Origin: Aristolochia californica
Lineage: Eukaryota; Streptophyta; Magnoliopsida; Piperales; Aristolochiaceae
DNA length: 64,000 nucleotides
NCBI GenBank assembly: GCA_029961685.1
Contig: JARWKL010000015.1
Coordinates: 16,552,801-16,616,800 of the forward strand
Direction: 5' to 3'
In this document: piece after piece, positions 54,913-63,803 of the stretch
How the letters are laid out: each line of letters begins with the position of its first letter
Position numbering within the stretch: the stretch's first letter is position 1
Notes under the pieces: model-generated
Told to the model about the DNA's origin: nothing
What the model saw: only the letters and a program-made list of their open reading frames with translations
The model's database searches: none
Made by a program: the position numbers and the translations under genes

Positions 54913-54917
54913 AAATT
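54913..54917 (+). repeat. Target site duplication, left copy
   Basis: AAATT directly before the 5' LTR. It belongs to the satellite phrase CTTATAAAATTCCACC, which is interrupted here. Confidence 0.95.
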
Positions 54918-54977
54918 TGTTGTGGACTCAATAGCACACCGAGTCACACAACGAAGAAGACAACAACAACTCACTCA

Positions 54978-55080
54978 AATGGATTTAATTCTTATATTTC
55001 TTTGAGTAGGATTTATTTCTTATATGTGTTAAGTAGGAGTTATTTCTTATATTGTTTTAAGTAGGAGTTATTTCTAATTA
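54978..55080 (+). repeat. U3 tandem repeats of about 27 bp (5' LTR)
   Basis: About four imperfect copies with pattern AGTAGGAGTTATTTCTTATA, beginning near 54978, 55005, 55032 and 55060. Tandem repeats upstream of the TATA-like element are commonly enhancer-like in plant LTRs; that role here is inference. Confidence 0.75.
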
Positions 55081-55113
55081 CTTTATATGTAAGGGCATTA
55101 TGGGGAATTATTG

Positions 55114-55129
55114 TAACCCTAACCCTAAA
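55114..55129 (+). other. Telomere-like motif in the 5' LTR
   Basis: TAACCCTAACCCTAAA, about two units of a CCCTAA/CCCTAAA-type telomere repeat. It lies about 17 bp upstream of the TATA-like element and is conserved in the 3' LTR at 60405-60420. Such telo-box-like motifs occur in plant promoters; function here is not shown. Confidence 0.7.
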
Positions 55130-55145
55130 ACTCCTTGATGTGACC

Positions 55146-55153
55146 TATTTAAG
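55146..55153 (+). promoter_or_regulatory. Probable TATA box of the 5' LTR
   Basis: TATTTAAG in CCTATTTAAGGGAAA, the best TATA-like sequence at a plausible distance upstream of the transcribed part of the LTR. It is identical in the 3' LTR. The transcription start is unknown. Confidence 0.55.
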
Positions 55154-55834
55154 GGAAAAGTATGAATGAAATAGGTCAGCTTTGAGATTTTAGAATAACC
55201 TAGTCTAAACAGGTTGAGATCACCTCTTGATCTCGAGTTTAGGGTTTACTCCAAAAATCCAACCTATCCTTCACCCTCCATTGCCATCCATCTTCACCCA
55301 AATTCATCCCTCATCATCCATACTAAGAAAAGGAGCTTCATGCCCCTTTTCCGAGCCCAAAGAGAGGATCTTCTCTCATCACCAGCGTCAACAAGAAGTT
55401 GGGTTCAATCCCCCTCTTGACGAGCAGTAACAGAGAAGTAATTATGGTTCTTTCACGTGAAGGGTTAGAGCAACTCTTCTTGCTGGGAATTCATCACGAA
55501 AATAGAGCAAGGACAGCCATCAACGTGAGCCAAGGCTGCCCCATCAAGCTAGGTTTTCAAGTCTTAGAACGAGATGCATCAAATTAGGGTTGAAACCCTG
55601 ATTAACGTGAGCAAAACAGGTATTTCTCCATTCTTTCTCCACCTGAATTACTTCCATTCTATCTATAACTTTAGCACTAGAATGAGATCATAAAAAGGAT
55701 CTGATCACTGGTGGAAGAGTACCCAAAGAAAGGACCTTTAACCCTCCTTACCTAATCCAGCAACTCAGTACCAGTGCTGGATTCACAACTCCCACACCGT
55801 GTTTCTCGATCCATGACCCGGGACCATAACAACT

Positions 55835-55846
55835 TGGTATTAGAGC
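55835..55846 (+). other. Primer-binding site, initiator tRNA-Met type
   Basis: TGGTATTAGAGC, three bases after the 5' LTR. The common plant sequence complementary to the tRNA-iMet 3' end is TGGTATCAGAGC, so there is one change (C to T at the seventh base). Reverse transcription of minus-strand DNA would start here. Confidence 0.88.
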
Positions 55847-55854
55847 AGGGTAAC

Positions 55855-56936
55855 ATGGGGAATAATATCAGCAATGAAGAAATCCAAATCCGGATACAAA
55901 AGATAGAAGATAGCCTTGAAACAGCACAACCAGTGTTGGGAAAGGTTTGTGGTTTGGAAGAAGAGATGAGCGGAATCATTAGCATGCGACAGGAGTTGAG
56001 GACTGAGAGACATCGGAGTCCAGAGGTGAGAGAGGTTGCTCAACCATATCACAGAAGAGGGGAGCAGTGGCCTGGGTGCACTACTGTCCAAGCACCTCAG
56101 CATGGAGGCACAATCCCAAGGTACACCAAGTTAGAGTTTCCCTCTTTCAATGGTTTTGTGGATCCCGTAATTTGGTTGCATAGATGTGAAATTTTTTTTT
56201 GATCCAAGGGACTACTGAATGGGATAAGGTGAAACTAGCCTCTTTCCATATGACAGATGAAGCCATGTTATGGGTGACTCAAGTAGAGAAAGAGAGACCG
56301 GGAATGAATTGGGGAGAATTTAAAAATCTATGCACAGTTAGATTTGGGCCTCCCGCCAACAACAACCCCCTTGGAGAGTTAGTCCGATTGAAAAAAACGG
56401 GTTCGGTGGAACAATATAAAAAACTATTCCAAGAAAAGTTGGCTCGTGCTGGGGAGAGGGTATTGGTTGACCAGCAGGTCTCCTTTTTCACAGCAGGTCT
56501 CAATGAGTATTTACGGCTAGAGGTAGAACTTCTTATGCCCATGGATCTAGCTCATGCCATGAATATGGTCCGAGCAATGGAACAACGACAACAACTACAG
56601 CAACGTAAGCCGGGTTGGTCAAGTGAGAGGAACACTTCCTCCACGTGGCAAGGGTGCCACTATAATTCATCTCAGGGAGCATCTACAATAGCACCATCCA
56701 GACACACTCCGACTACGACTCGGGTAGCCGATCCCCGCCCTGGTAATTCCCTACCGAGCTTTATAAAAAAATTGACGAGTGCGGAGATGGCAGAAAGGCG
56801 GTCCAAAAATCTCTGTTATAACTGCGAGGAGCAGTATCGGGTCGAACACCAATGTAAACGATTGTTTTGGCTTGAGGTGGAGGATTCAGAGGATCCAGAG
56901 GAACCGGAGGATATTATCGAGGAGGAACCACCAGAG
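55855..56936 (+). pseudogene. gag region (capsid and nucleocapsid), frameshifted
   Basis: Gag packages element RNA into cytoplasmic particles. The N-terminal 90 residues are polar and helix-prone (IQKIEDSLETAQ, LEEEMSGI). The capsid-like domain begins near 56128 with KLEFPSFNGFVDPVIWLHRC and continues after the frameshift with VKLASFHM, VRFGPP and NPLGELVRLK, all typical of plant Ty3/gypsy Gag. A zinc knuckle follows at 56814-56855 (C-x2-C-x7-H-x-C, starting CYNCEE). The break is in a run of nine T (56192-56200) that produces TGA at 56200. Downstream frame 56199-57335 is open. Nothing suggests host use. Confidence 0.9.
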
Positions 56937-57335
56937 ATATCCTTGCATGCTATTACTGGGCAGAAATCGCCTACTACAATGCAAGTCCGAGCTCATGTCA
57001 TCGACCGCGAGCTGGTGGGACTAGTCGACTCGGGAAGTACACACAATTTTCTGAGTTTGACAGCCGCACAGCATCTCCAGCTCCGGATACACACTCATCC
57101 GACAACCGCCGTCTCAGTGGCCAATGGCGAGAAGGTCCCTAGCTATGGGATTAGTAAGGCAGTAACTTTTTCCATTGGATTTACTTCTTTTAATGCTGAA
57201 TTTTTTGTTATTCCCCTGGCGGGATTTGATATGGTTTTAGGCATTAAATGGTTACAAACGTTGGGGCCCATTCTGTGGGACTTTTCGGCTTTAACCATGA
57301 GCTTTGATTTGGCCGGAAGTCGGGTGCTCTTATAG
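56937..57335 (+). pseudogene. Aspartic protease domain
   Basis: Retropepsin-type domain that would cut the polyprotein. The active-site motif LVDSGSTHNFLS has its catalytic Asp at 57027-57029, and the later hydrophobic motif DMVLGIKWL matches the conserved Gly-containing strand of this family. The domain is intact in one frame with gag's C-terminal half and ends at a TAG (57333), followed by another at 57375 in the linker to reverse transcriptase. Confidence 0.88.
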
Positions 57336-57401
57336 GGCTGTCAGGTGGACAGGGCCCACCGCATACACACTTTATAGACACAGGATCAACCTGACAGTAC
57401 T

Positions 57402-58243
57402 AGTGATGGTCTGGTTGAGGAGTTCTCTGACCTCTTCCAGGAGCCTTCGGGGTTGCCTCCCATGAGGCACTGTGACCACAGGATCTATCTGAAACCAGGT
57501 TCTGAGGTAGTGGTCGTGCGACCATACCGTTACCCACACCTTCAGAAGGACGAGATAGAGCATCAGTGCCATGAGATGTTGAAACAGGGTCTTATTCGTC
57601 CCAGCCGCTCCCCATTCTCTTCACCCGTCTTACTTGTGAGAAACATGATGGGACATGGAGGTTCTACGTGGATTATTGGGAGTTCAACGTGCAGACAGTA
57701 AAAGACAAGTTCTCGATTCCAGTAGTGGATGAGCTTTTGGATGAGTTACATGGGTCGTGGTTATTCACTAAACTCGACCTCCATTCGGGATACCATCAGG
57801 TCCGGATGCACCCCTCTGATATCGAGAAGACGGCGTTCCGCACGCACAATGGCCACTTTGAGTTCGTTGTCATGTCGTTCGGGTTATCCAATGCACCCTC
57901 CACTTTTCAAGTTTTGATGAACGAGGTATTTAGCCCCTATCTTTGAAAACTTGTTCTTGTATTTTTCGATGATATTTTGATATATAGCAAGTCGGTTGAG
58001 GAGCACTTGGCACACTTGAGGATTGTTTTCGACTTTTTAAGAGCACATCAACTCTATTTGAAACATTCCAAGTGTTCTTTTGCTGCTTCACATGTGGGGT
58101 ATCTAGGACACATTATCTCACATGAGGGGGTTACGGTGGATCCCGAGAAGATCCGAGCTATTCACGAGTGGCCGCAACCACAGTCGTGTTCTGCATTACG
58201 GGGTTTTCTTGGTCTTGCGGGCTACTACCACAAATTTATTTAG
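57402..58243 (+). pseudogene. Reverse transcriptase domain, frameshift and stop
   Basis: RNA-directed DNA polymerase. The N-terminal part reads DHRIYLKPG and VRPYRYPHLQKDEI. After a one-base loss near 57640 the next frame gives VKDKFSIPVVDELLDELHG, motif A (FTKLDLHSGYHQVRM, catalytic Asp at 57776-57778), motif B (SFGLSNAPSTFQ) and motif C (FFDDILIYS, Asp pair at 57968-57973). A TGA at 57944 lies just before motif C. The thumb and connection read CSFAASHVGYLGHIIS and LRGFLGLAGYYHKFI. All catalytic aspartates are present, so decay appears recent compared with the fold. Confidence 0.93.
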
Positions 58244-58255
58244 AACAATGGCCTA

Positions 58256-58734
58256 GTGGCAACACCATTGACGAGTTTACTCAAGAAAAATTCCTTTATT
58301 TGGAATGAGGGGGCCACCACATCGTTTGTGGCACTCAAAGCTGCCCTCGCATCTGCGCCAGTATTACAACTTCCCAACTTCGACGAATTGTTCGTGGTAG
58401 AGTGCGAAGCTTCGGGCGTGGGCGTGGGGGCCGTTTTACAGTAGCTGGGCCATCCTACTGCGTATTTTAACAGACAGTTGGCAGTCCGCCATCACAAGCT
58501 GGCAGCCTATGAGCGCGAATTGATTGGGTTGGCTAAAGCGCTCCAACATTGGAGGCCTTATCTCTGGGGCCTGGCTTTTCTCATACGCACGGATCACTAC
58601 ACCCTTAAATTCCTACTAGAACAGCATTTGACGACATCGCCACAGCAGCACTGGATCAGTAAGTTGTTGGGTTTGACTTCTCGGTGGAGTATCGTGCGGG
58701 GAGATTAAATAAGGCGGCAGATGCCTTATCACGG
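58256..58734 (+). pseudogene. RNase H domain, altered first catalytic position
   Basis: Would degrade RNA in the RNA-DNA hybrid. Recognisable blocks are TPLTSLLKK, ELFVVECEASGVGVGAVLQ, RHHKLAAYERELIGLAKAL and LIRTDHYTLKFLL, then (after a frameshift near 58669) VEYRAGRLNKAADALSR. The position that is Asp in the family's (T/C)DAS motif is Glu here (GAA, 58406-58408). The conserved Glu in YERELIGL, the Asp in RTDHY and the Asp in ADALSR (58720-58722) remain. A TAG at 58442 splits the domain. Confidence 0.88.
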
Positions 58735-58830
58735 TGTTTTGAAGATCAGCAGTCGGTCTATTCTATTAGCCAGCCGATATTTCTCATTATGGACTTGGTG
58801 TGAGAAGCACATGCCACTAACCCTGCACTG

Positions 58831-59979
58831 CAGGAACTGCTTCAGCAGATCTCAGAAGGGACAATGAATGTGAAGTGGTCCATGCAGGATTCACTTATTT
58901 ATTACAAGCAGCGGATTTTCCTTCCACCTGAGTTCGAGTTGATTCCAGCTATTCTCTCGGCCTACCATGACAGTACACACGAGGGGATCCAGAAGACCTT
59001 GCAAAGAATTCGAGCTGATTTTTACTAGCAAGCCATGAAGCCCTCTATTGCAACTTATGTGGGTGACTGTCAGGTATGTCAGCGCAACAAAGCCGAGCAC
59101 TTGAGTCCAGCCGGTCTTCTCCAGCCTCTGGCGCTTTCTATGCAGGTTTGGGCCAACATTTCAATGGATTTTGTGGAAGGCCTACCCCTGTCAGCTAGCA
59201 AATCTGTACTTTTCGTAGTGGTTGATAGATTCTCCAAGTACGGGCATTTTATACCAATGGCTCCTCTGTATACAGCAACATGGGTTGCTTAGACTTTCCT
59301 GGAGCAGATAGTCCGCTTACATGGCATTCCAGAATCCATTGTGAGTGACAGAGATGCAACGAGCACATTTTGGCGGGAACTGTTTCGCTTGAGTGGGACG
59401 AAATTGAAGTTCTCCTCCACCTATCATCCACAGGCAGACGGGTAGACTGAGGTAGTGAACCGCACCATCGAGATGTATCTACAGTGCTTGGTGGGGGATC
59501 GTCCGCGGCAATGGGTTCAATGGCTTCTGTGGGCCGAATACTGTTACAACACTTCGTTCCACTTTGCATTGCAAGCCACTCCTTTTCGGGTTATATATGG
59601 TCGGGATCCACCTCGCCTCCTCTCGTAGAACCCAGGGTCCACCTGCGTGGACACGATTGATCAGACACAAATAGACAGGGATTTACTGCTACAGAATATC
59701 ACAGAACCGCTACGACGTGTCCAAGCTCAGATGAAGGATGTATACGATCGAGGCCACTGTGAGGTATCTTATGAGGTTGGGAAGTATGTGTGGCTACAGC
59801 TCCAGCCCTATCATCAACAGTCTCTTGCGGGACCTCCACATCATAAGTTCTCACCCAGATTTTTTGGGCCATTTCCCATTCTTCGACGTGTGGGACCAGT
59901 CGCCTATCAACTCAAATTACCGCACACAGCCAGAATTCACGATGTGTTTCATGTCTCTCTTTTGAAGCGGCATTCCGGA
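58831..59979 (+). pseudogene. Integrase domain with shortened DDE spacing
   Basis: Inserts element DNA into chromosomes. The zinc-binding N-terminus has His at 58966 and 58978 (YHDSTHEG) and Cys at 59068 and 59077 (DCQVCQ). The core has Asp at 59167 (MDFVEGLP), Asp at 59347 (SIVSDRD) and Glu at 59449. Only 33 residues separate the second Asp and the Glu; 35 is usual. The segment DRDATSTFW looks two residues short of the family pattern. Stops at 59026, 59290, 59443 and 59626 interrupt it. After 59629 an open frame to 60126 carries the GPY/F-type module (FSPRFFGPFPILRRVGPVAY) and ARIHDVFHVSLLK. Confidence 0.9.
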
Positions 59980-60206
59980 GCACAGCCTACATCCACTCCA
60001 TTCTTACCACCTGCTGATCATGGCGAGGTTATTCTTAACACAGCTGCGGTGTTACGCACACATCTGACCAATGACCATTGGGAGATTCTCGTCCAGGGGG
60101 CGGACACTGACCCCGACGCTGCAACATAGGAACATGTGGACATCTTCAAACAAGTCTACCCAGCTTTTGAGCTTGAGGACAAGCTCTTTCTCCATGGGGA
60201 GGTAGA
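59980..60206 (+). pseudogene. Probable chromodomain tail of integrase, truncated by a stop
   Basis: After the VSLLK block comes a region with the layout of plant chromovirus tails: VLRTHLTNDHWEILVQ, then DAAT, a TAG at 60127 where this family usually has Trp, then VYPAFELEDKLF. In chromoviruses this domain is thought to bind modified histone tails and steer insertion to heterochromatin. Key aromatic residues are partly missing, so the assignment is moderate and the domain would not be made whole here. Confidence 0.6.
60196..60206 (+). other. Polypurine tract
   Basis: GGGGAGGTAGA immediately before the 3' LTR, interrupted by one T. It is the primer for plus-strand synthesis in this class of element. 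Confidence 0.82.
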
Positions 60207-60404
60207 TGTTGTGGACTCAATAGCACACCGAGTCACACAACGAAGAAGACAACAACAACTCACTCAATAGGATTTAATTCTTATATTTCTTTGAGTAGGA
60301 TTTATTGCTTATATTGTTTTTAAGTAGGAGTTATTTCTTATATTGTTTTAAGTATAAGTAATTTCTAATTACTTTATATGTAAGGGCATTATGGGGAATT
60401 ATTG

Positions 60405-60420
60405 TAACCCTAACCCTAAA
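60405..60420 (+). other. Telomere-like motif in the 3' LTR
   Basis: TAACCCTAACCCTAAA, identical to the copy in the 5' LTR at 55114-55129. Confidence 0.7.
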
Positions 60421-60436
60421 ACTCCTTGACGTGACC

Positions 60437-60444
60437 TATTTAAG
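60437..60444 (+). promoter_or_regulatory. Probable TATA box of the 3' LTR
   Basis: TATTTAAG, same context as in the 5' LTR. If active it would direct transcription outward into the - strand satellite to the right, giving antisense satellite RNA; this is inference. Confidence 0.5.
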
Positions 60445-61122
60445 GGAAAGGTATGAATGAAATAGGTAAGCTTTGAGATTTTAGAATAACCTAGTCTAAA
60501 CAGGTTGAGATCACCTCTTGATCTCGAGTTTAGGGTTTACACAAAAAATCCAACCTATCCTTCACCCTCCATTGCCATCCATCTTCACCCAAATTCATCC
60601 CTCATCATCCATACTAAGAAAAGGAACTTCCTGCCCCTTTTCCGAGCACAAAGAGAGGATCTTCTCTCATCACCAGCGTCAACAAGAAGTTGGGTTCAAT
60701 CCCCCTCTTGACGAGCAGCAAAAGAGGAGTAATTCTGGTTCTTTCACGTGAAGAGTTAGAGCAACTCTTCTTGCTGGGAATTCATCACGAAAATAGAGCA
60801 AGGACAGCCATCAAGGTGAGCCAAGGCTGCCCCATCAAGCTAGGTCTTCAAGTCCTAGAATGAGCTGCATCAAATCAGGTTGAAACCCTGAATAACGTGA
60901 GCAAAATAGGTATTTCTCCATTCTTTCTCCACCCGAATTACTTCCATTCTAGCTATAACTTTAGCACTAGAATGAGATCATAAAAAGGGAGACTGATCAC
61001 TGGTGGAAGAGTACCCAAAGAAGGGACCTTTAATCCTCCTTACCGAATCCAGCAACTCAATACCAGTGCTGGATTCACAACTCCACGCCATGTTACTCGA
61101 TCCAAGACCCAAGACCGTAACA

Positions 61123-61127
61123 AAATT
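61123..61127 (+). repeat. Target site duplication, right copy
   Basis: AAATT directly after the 3' LTR, identical to 54913-54917. The satellite phrase CCACAAAGATATTAGGGG continues in the expected phase. Confidence 0.95.
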
Positions 61128-61929
61128 CCACAAAGATATTAGGGGTTCTACTAGTGGAATTTCACAAACAAGGATATTAAAACTTTGGAGTTCATTTTTA
61201 GTGCGTGAAATAATTTTTTTCACTTACATTTACTATAGTTTTCAATTTTTTTGCATACATGAACTCTAAAATTTTCATTTTGTTGTGATTGTTTTGTTTA
61301 CGAGAAAAGTGGGACAAGTTTGGATTTGAAAAAAAAATTGAACATCCAAAATGGAAATTCACAAATAATGAGAGAAATAATTCCAAAAAGTCTCTCTGAT
61401 TTTGAAGGTTAGGCAAAAAGTGGGTTGTTTGGCTCTGGTAAATATCCAACCACACGTTAACTTGAGAATTTAATTTTTTCTACCCCTTGAAATTTTTGGA
61501 TCATTAGGTCATTTGCATCTTCAACATGTTATTGGCATGCATACCCACCACATTTAAAACATGTTAGGATCAATTAGAAATCTCTTTCTTATAAAATTCC
61601 ACCAAGCTATTATGGGTTGTACTAGTGGAATTTCTCAAACATGGATAACAAAACTTTGGAGTTCATTTTTATTGAGTGAAATAATTTTCCTCACTTACAT
61701 TTATTGTAGTTTTCAAATTTTTTTGCATACATGAACTCTAAAATTTTAATTTTGTTCTGATCGTTTTGTTTACAAGAAAAGTGGGTCAAGTTTGGATTTG
61801 AAAAAAAATTGAACATCCAAAATGGAAACGTACAAATGTTGAGAGAGATAATTCCAAAAAGTATCTCTGACTTTGAAGGATAGGCAAAAAGTTGGTTGTT
61901 TGGCTCAGGTAAATATTCAACCACACGTT

Positions 61930-63803
61930 AACTTGAGAATTTAATTTTTTCTACTCCTTGAAAGTTTTGTATCATTAGTTCATTTGCATCTTCAACAGTT
62001 TCTCGCATGCATACCCACCACTTTTAAAACATGTTAGAATCAATTAGAAATCTCTTTCTTTGAAAATTCCACCAAGTTATTAGGGGTTGTACTAGTGGAA
62101 TTTCCCAAACAATGATAACAAAACTTTTGAGTTAATTTTTAGTACGTAAAATAATTTTCTGCACTTACATTTATTATAATTTGCAATTTTTTTTCCATAT
62201 ATGAACTCTAAAATTTTCATTTTGTTGTGATCATTTTCTTTATGAGAACAGTGGGACAAGTTTGGATTTGAAAAACAATTGAACATCAAAAATGGAAACG
62301 TACAAATGCTGCAAGATATAATTCCAAAAAGTATCTCAGATTTTGAAAGATAGGCAAAAATTGGGTTGTTTGGCCATAGTAAATATCCAACCACACGTTA
62401 ACTTGAGAATTTAATTTTTTCTACTTCTTGTAATTTTTGGATCATTAGGTCATTTGCATCTTCAACATGTTTCTGGCATGCATACCCACCACATTAAAAA
62501 CATGTTAGGATCTACTAGAAATCTCTTTCTTATAAAATTCCACCAAGCTATTAGGTGATATACTAGTGGTATTTCTCAAACTTGGATAACAAAACTTTGT
62601 TCATTTTTAGTGCGTGAATTAATTTTTGTCACGTACATTTATTTAGTTTCTAAATTTTTTTGCATAGATGAACTCTAAAATTTTAATTTTGTTGTGATCG
62701 TTTTGTTTACGAGAAAAGTGGGACAAGTTTGAATTTGAAAAAAATTGAACATCCAAAATGGAAACCCACAAATGCATAGAGAGATAATTCCAAAAAGTAT
62801 CTCTGATTTTGAAGGATAGGCAAAAAGTGGGTCGTTTTGCCATGGCAAATATCCAACCACACGTTAAATTGAGAATTTAATTTTTTCTACTTCTTGAAAT
62901 TTTTGGATCATTAGATCATTTGCATCTTCAACATGTTTCTGGCATGCATACCCACCACTTTTAAAACATGTTAGAATCAATTAGAAATCTCTTTCTTTTA
63001 AAATTCCACCAAGCTATTAGGGGTTGTACAAGTGGAATTTCCCAAACAGGGATAACAAAACTTTTGAGTTCATTTTTAGTGCGTGAAATAATTTTCTTCA
63101 CTTACAATTATTATAGTTTTAAATTTTTTGGCATAGATGAACTCTAAAATTATCATTTTGTTGTGATCATTTTCTTTATGAGAATAGTGGGACAAGTTTG
63201 GATTTGAAAAACAATTGAACATCAAAAATGCAAACGTACAAATGCTGAAAGAGATAATTCCAAAAAGTATCTCTGATTTTGAAGGATAGGCTAAAATTTG
63301 GTTGTTTGGCCATAGTAAATATCCCACCACACATTAACTTGAGAATTTAATTTTTTCTACTTCTTGAAATTTTTGGATCATTAGGTCATTTGAATCTTCA
63401 ACATGTTTCTGGCATGCATACCCACCACTTTTAAAACAAGTTAGGATCTACTAGAAATCTCTTTCTTATAAAATTCCAACAACCTATGAGGGGATGTAGT
63501 AGTGGAATTTTTCAAACATGGATAACAAAACTTTGGGTTCATTCTTAGTGTGTGAATTAATTTTCTTCACTTACATTTATTATAGTTTTAAATTTTTTTA
63601 CACACATGAACTCTAAAATTTTCAGTTTGTTGTGATCGTTTTGTTTACGAGAAAAGTGGGACAAGTTTGGATTTGAAAAAAATTGAACATCCAAAATGGA
63701 AACCCACAAATGCTGAGAGAGATAATTTCAAAAAGTATCTCAGATTTTGAAGGATAGGCAAAAAGTGGGTTGTTTGGCCATGGTAAATATTCAACCACAC
63801 ATT
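61930..63803 (-). repeat. Two-monomer higher-order repeat of about 0.94 kb
   Basis: Alternating types. One has TCATTTTCTTTATGAGAA and GAAAAACAATTGAACATC (about 62230 and 63170); the other has GGAAACCCACAAATGC (about 62760 and 63700). The first type also appears near 24.53 and 26.89 kb, five monomers apart, linking this end to that part of the array. Confidence 0.7.

Larger units (their letters stand above)
10544..54917 (-). repeat. Satellite array, short (about 470 bp) subfamily, - orientation
   Basis: Head-to-tail array. Ends of the conserved ATCCAACCACACGTT block, which mirror the + strand starts: 10654, 11123, 11590, 12057, 12528, 12999, 13466, 13937, 14411, 14885, 15355, 15830, 16295, 16787, 17240, 17711, 18181, 18651, 19122, 19594, 20061, 20531, 20986, 21452, 21889, 22354, 22824, 23296, 23766, 24235, 24703, 25178, 25650, 26122, 26596, 27064, 27508, 27980, 28450, 28923, 29375, 29845, 30318, 30788, 31259, 31731, 32201, 32670, 33141, 33610, 34081, 34552, 35024, 35497, 35961, 36435, 36907, 37376, 37845, 38316, 38783, 39255, 39728, 40200, 40671, 41143, 41614, 42085, 42555, 43026, 43497, 43966, 44439, 44910, 45379, 45849, 46321, 46787, 47258, 47727, 48198, 48669, 49141, 49610, 50078, 50551, 51015, 51484, 51954, 52426, 52897, 53363, 53834, 54305, 54777. 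Mean spacing is 469.4 bp. HpaI (GTTAAC), SpeI (ACTAGT), SphI (GCATGC) and NsiI (ATGCAT) sites recur about once per monomer. I see no gene in it. Confidence 0.97.
54918..55831 (+). repeat. 5' long terminal repeat
   Basis: Begins TGTTGTGG and ends GACCATAACA, giving 4-bp inverted termini (TGTT/AACA). It matches the 3' LTR throughout; I count about 50 single-base differences and small indels, or roughly 94-95% identity by hand. The start is fixed by the target duplication, the end by the primer site three bases further on. It holds U3 tandem repeats, a telomere-like motif and a TATA-like element. Confidence 0.95.
55855..60270 (+). pseudogene. gag-pol polyprotein, multiply disrupted
   Basis: One ancestral frame starting at ATG (MGNNISNEEIQ) just after the primer site. 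It is now spread over three frames by three one-base losses: in the poly-T at 56192-56200, near 57636-57643 in reverse transcriptase, and near 58667-58671 in RNase H. The third loss restores the original frame. In-frame stops are TAG at 57333, 57375, 58241, 58442, 59026, 59290, 59443, 59626 and 60127, and TGA at 57944 and 58801. Beyond the 60127 stop the frame still reads protein-like sequence (YPAFELEDKLF) and crosses the LTR boundary to a stop at 60268-60270. A single fused gag-pol frame is usual for many plant Ty3/gypsy elements. Confidence 0.93.
54918..61122 (+). mobile_element. Ty3/gypsy LTR retrotransposon, probable chromovirus, defective
   Basis: A 6205-bp element with LTRs of 914 and 916 bp, TG...CA termini, tRNA-Met-type primer site, purine tract and a 5-bp target duplication. 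The internal domains run Gag, protease, reverse transcriptase, RNase H, integrase, which is the Ty3/gypsy order. The tail after integrase resembles a chromodomain. Base composition is far less AT-rich than the flanking satellite. Three single-base frameshifts and eleven stops rule out autonomous activity. The lineage within plant chromoviruses (for example Reina- or Galadriel-like) cannot be settled by eye. It is the only transposable element I see in the window. Confidence 0.96.
60207..61122 (+). repeat. 3' long terminal repeat
   Basis: 916 bp from TGTTGTGG to GACCGTAACA, followed at once by the right target copy. It shares the U3 repeats (about 60267-60370), the telomere-like motif and the TATA-like element with the 5' LTR. 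The ancestral pol frame runs into its first 64 bases. Confidence 0.95.

Noticed and set aside
10544..54917. 5S rDNA array (unit length near 470-500 bp is typical)
   Set aside because: No 5S gene start or internal control region can be seen in the monomer, and the sequence is AT-rich throughout.
55214..55420. 68-residue frame MRSPLDLEFRVY..., repeated at 60505-60711
   Set aside because: Both copies lie inside the two LTRs and are similar because the LTRs are. No protein family resemblance.
55752..59670. Antisense open frames within the retrotransposon (for example 59249-59569 and 56279-56542)
   Set aside because: They mirror conserved gag-pol codons on the other strand and show no domain.
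57333..60129. Possibility that TAG is read as an amino acid in this element
   Set aside because: TAG replaces several different residues (Gln, Trp and others), there are three frameshifts as well, and TGA stops occur. Decay explains all of this without recoding.
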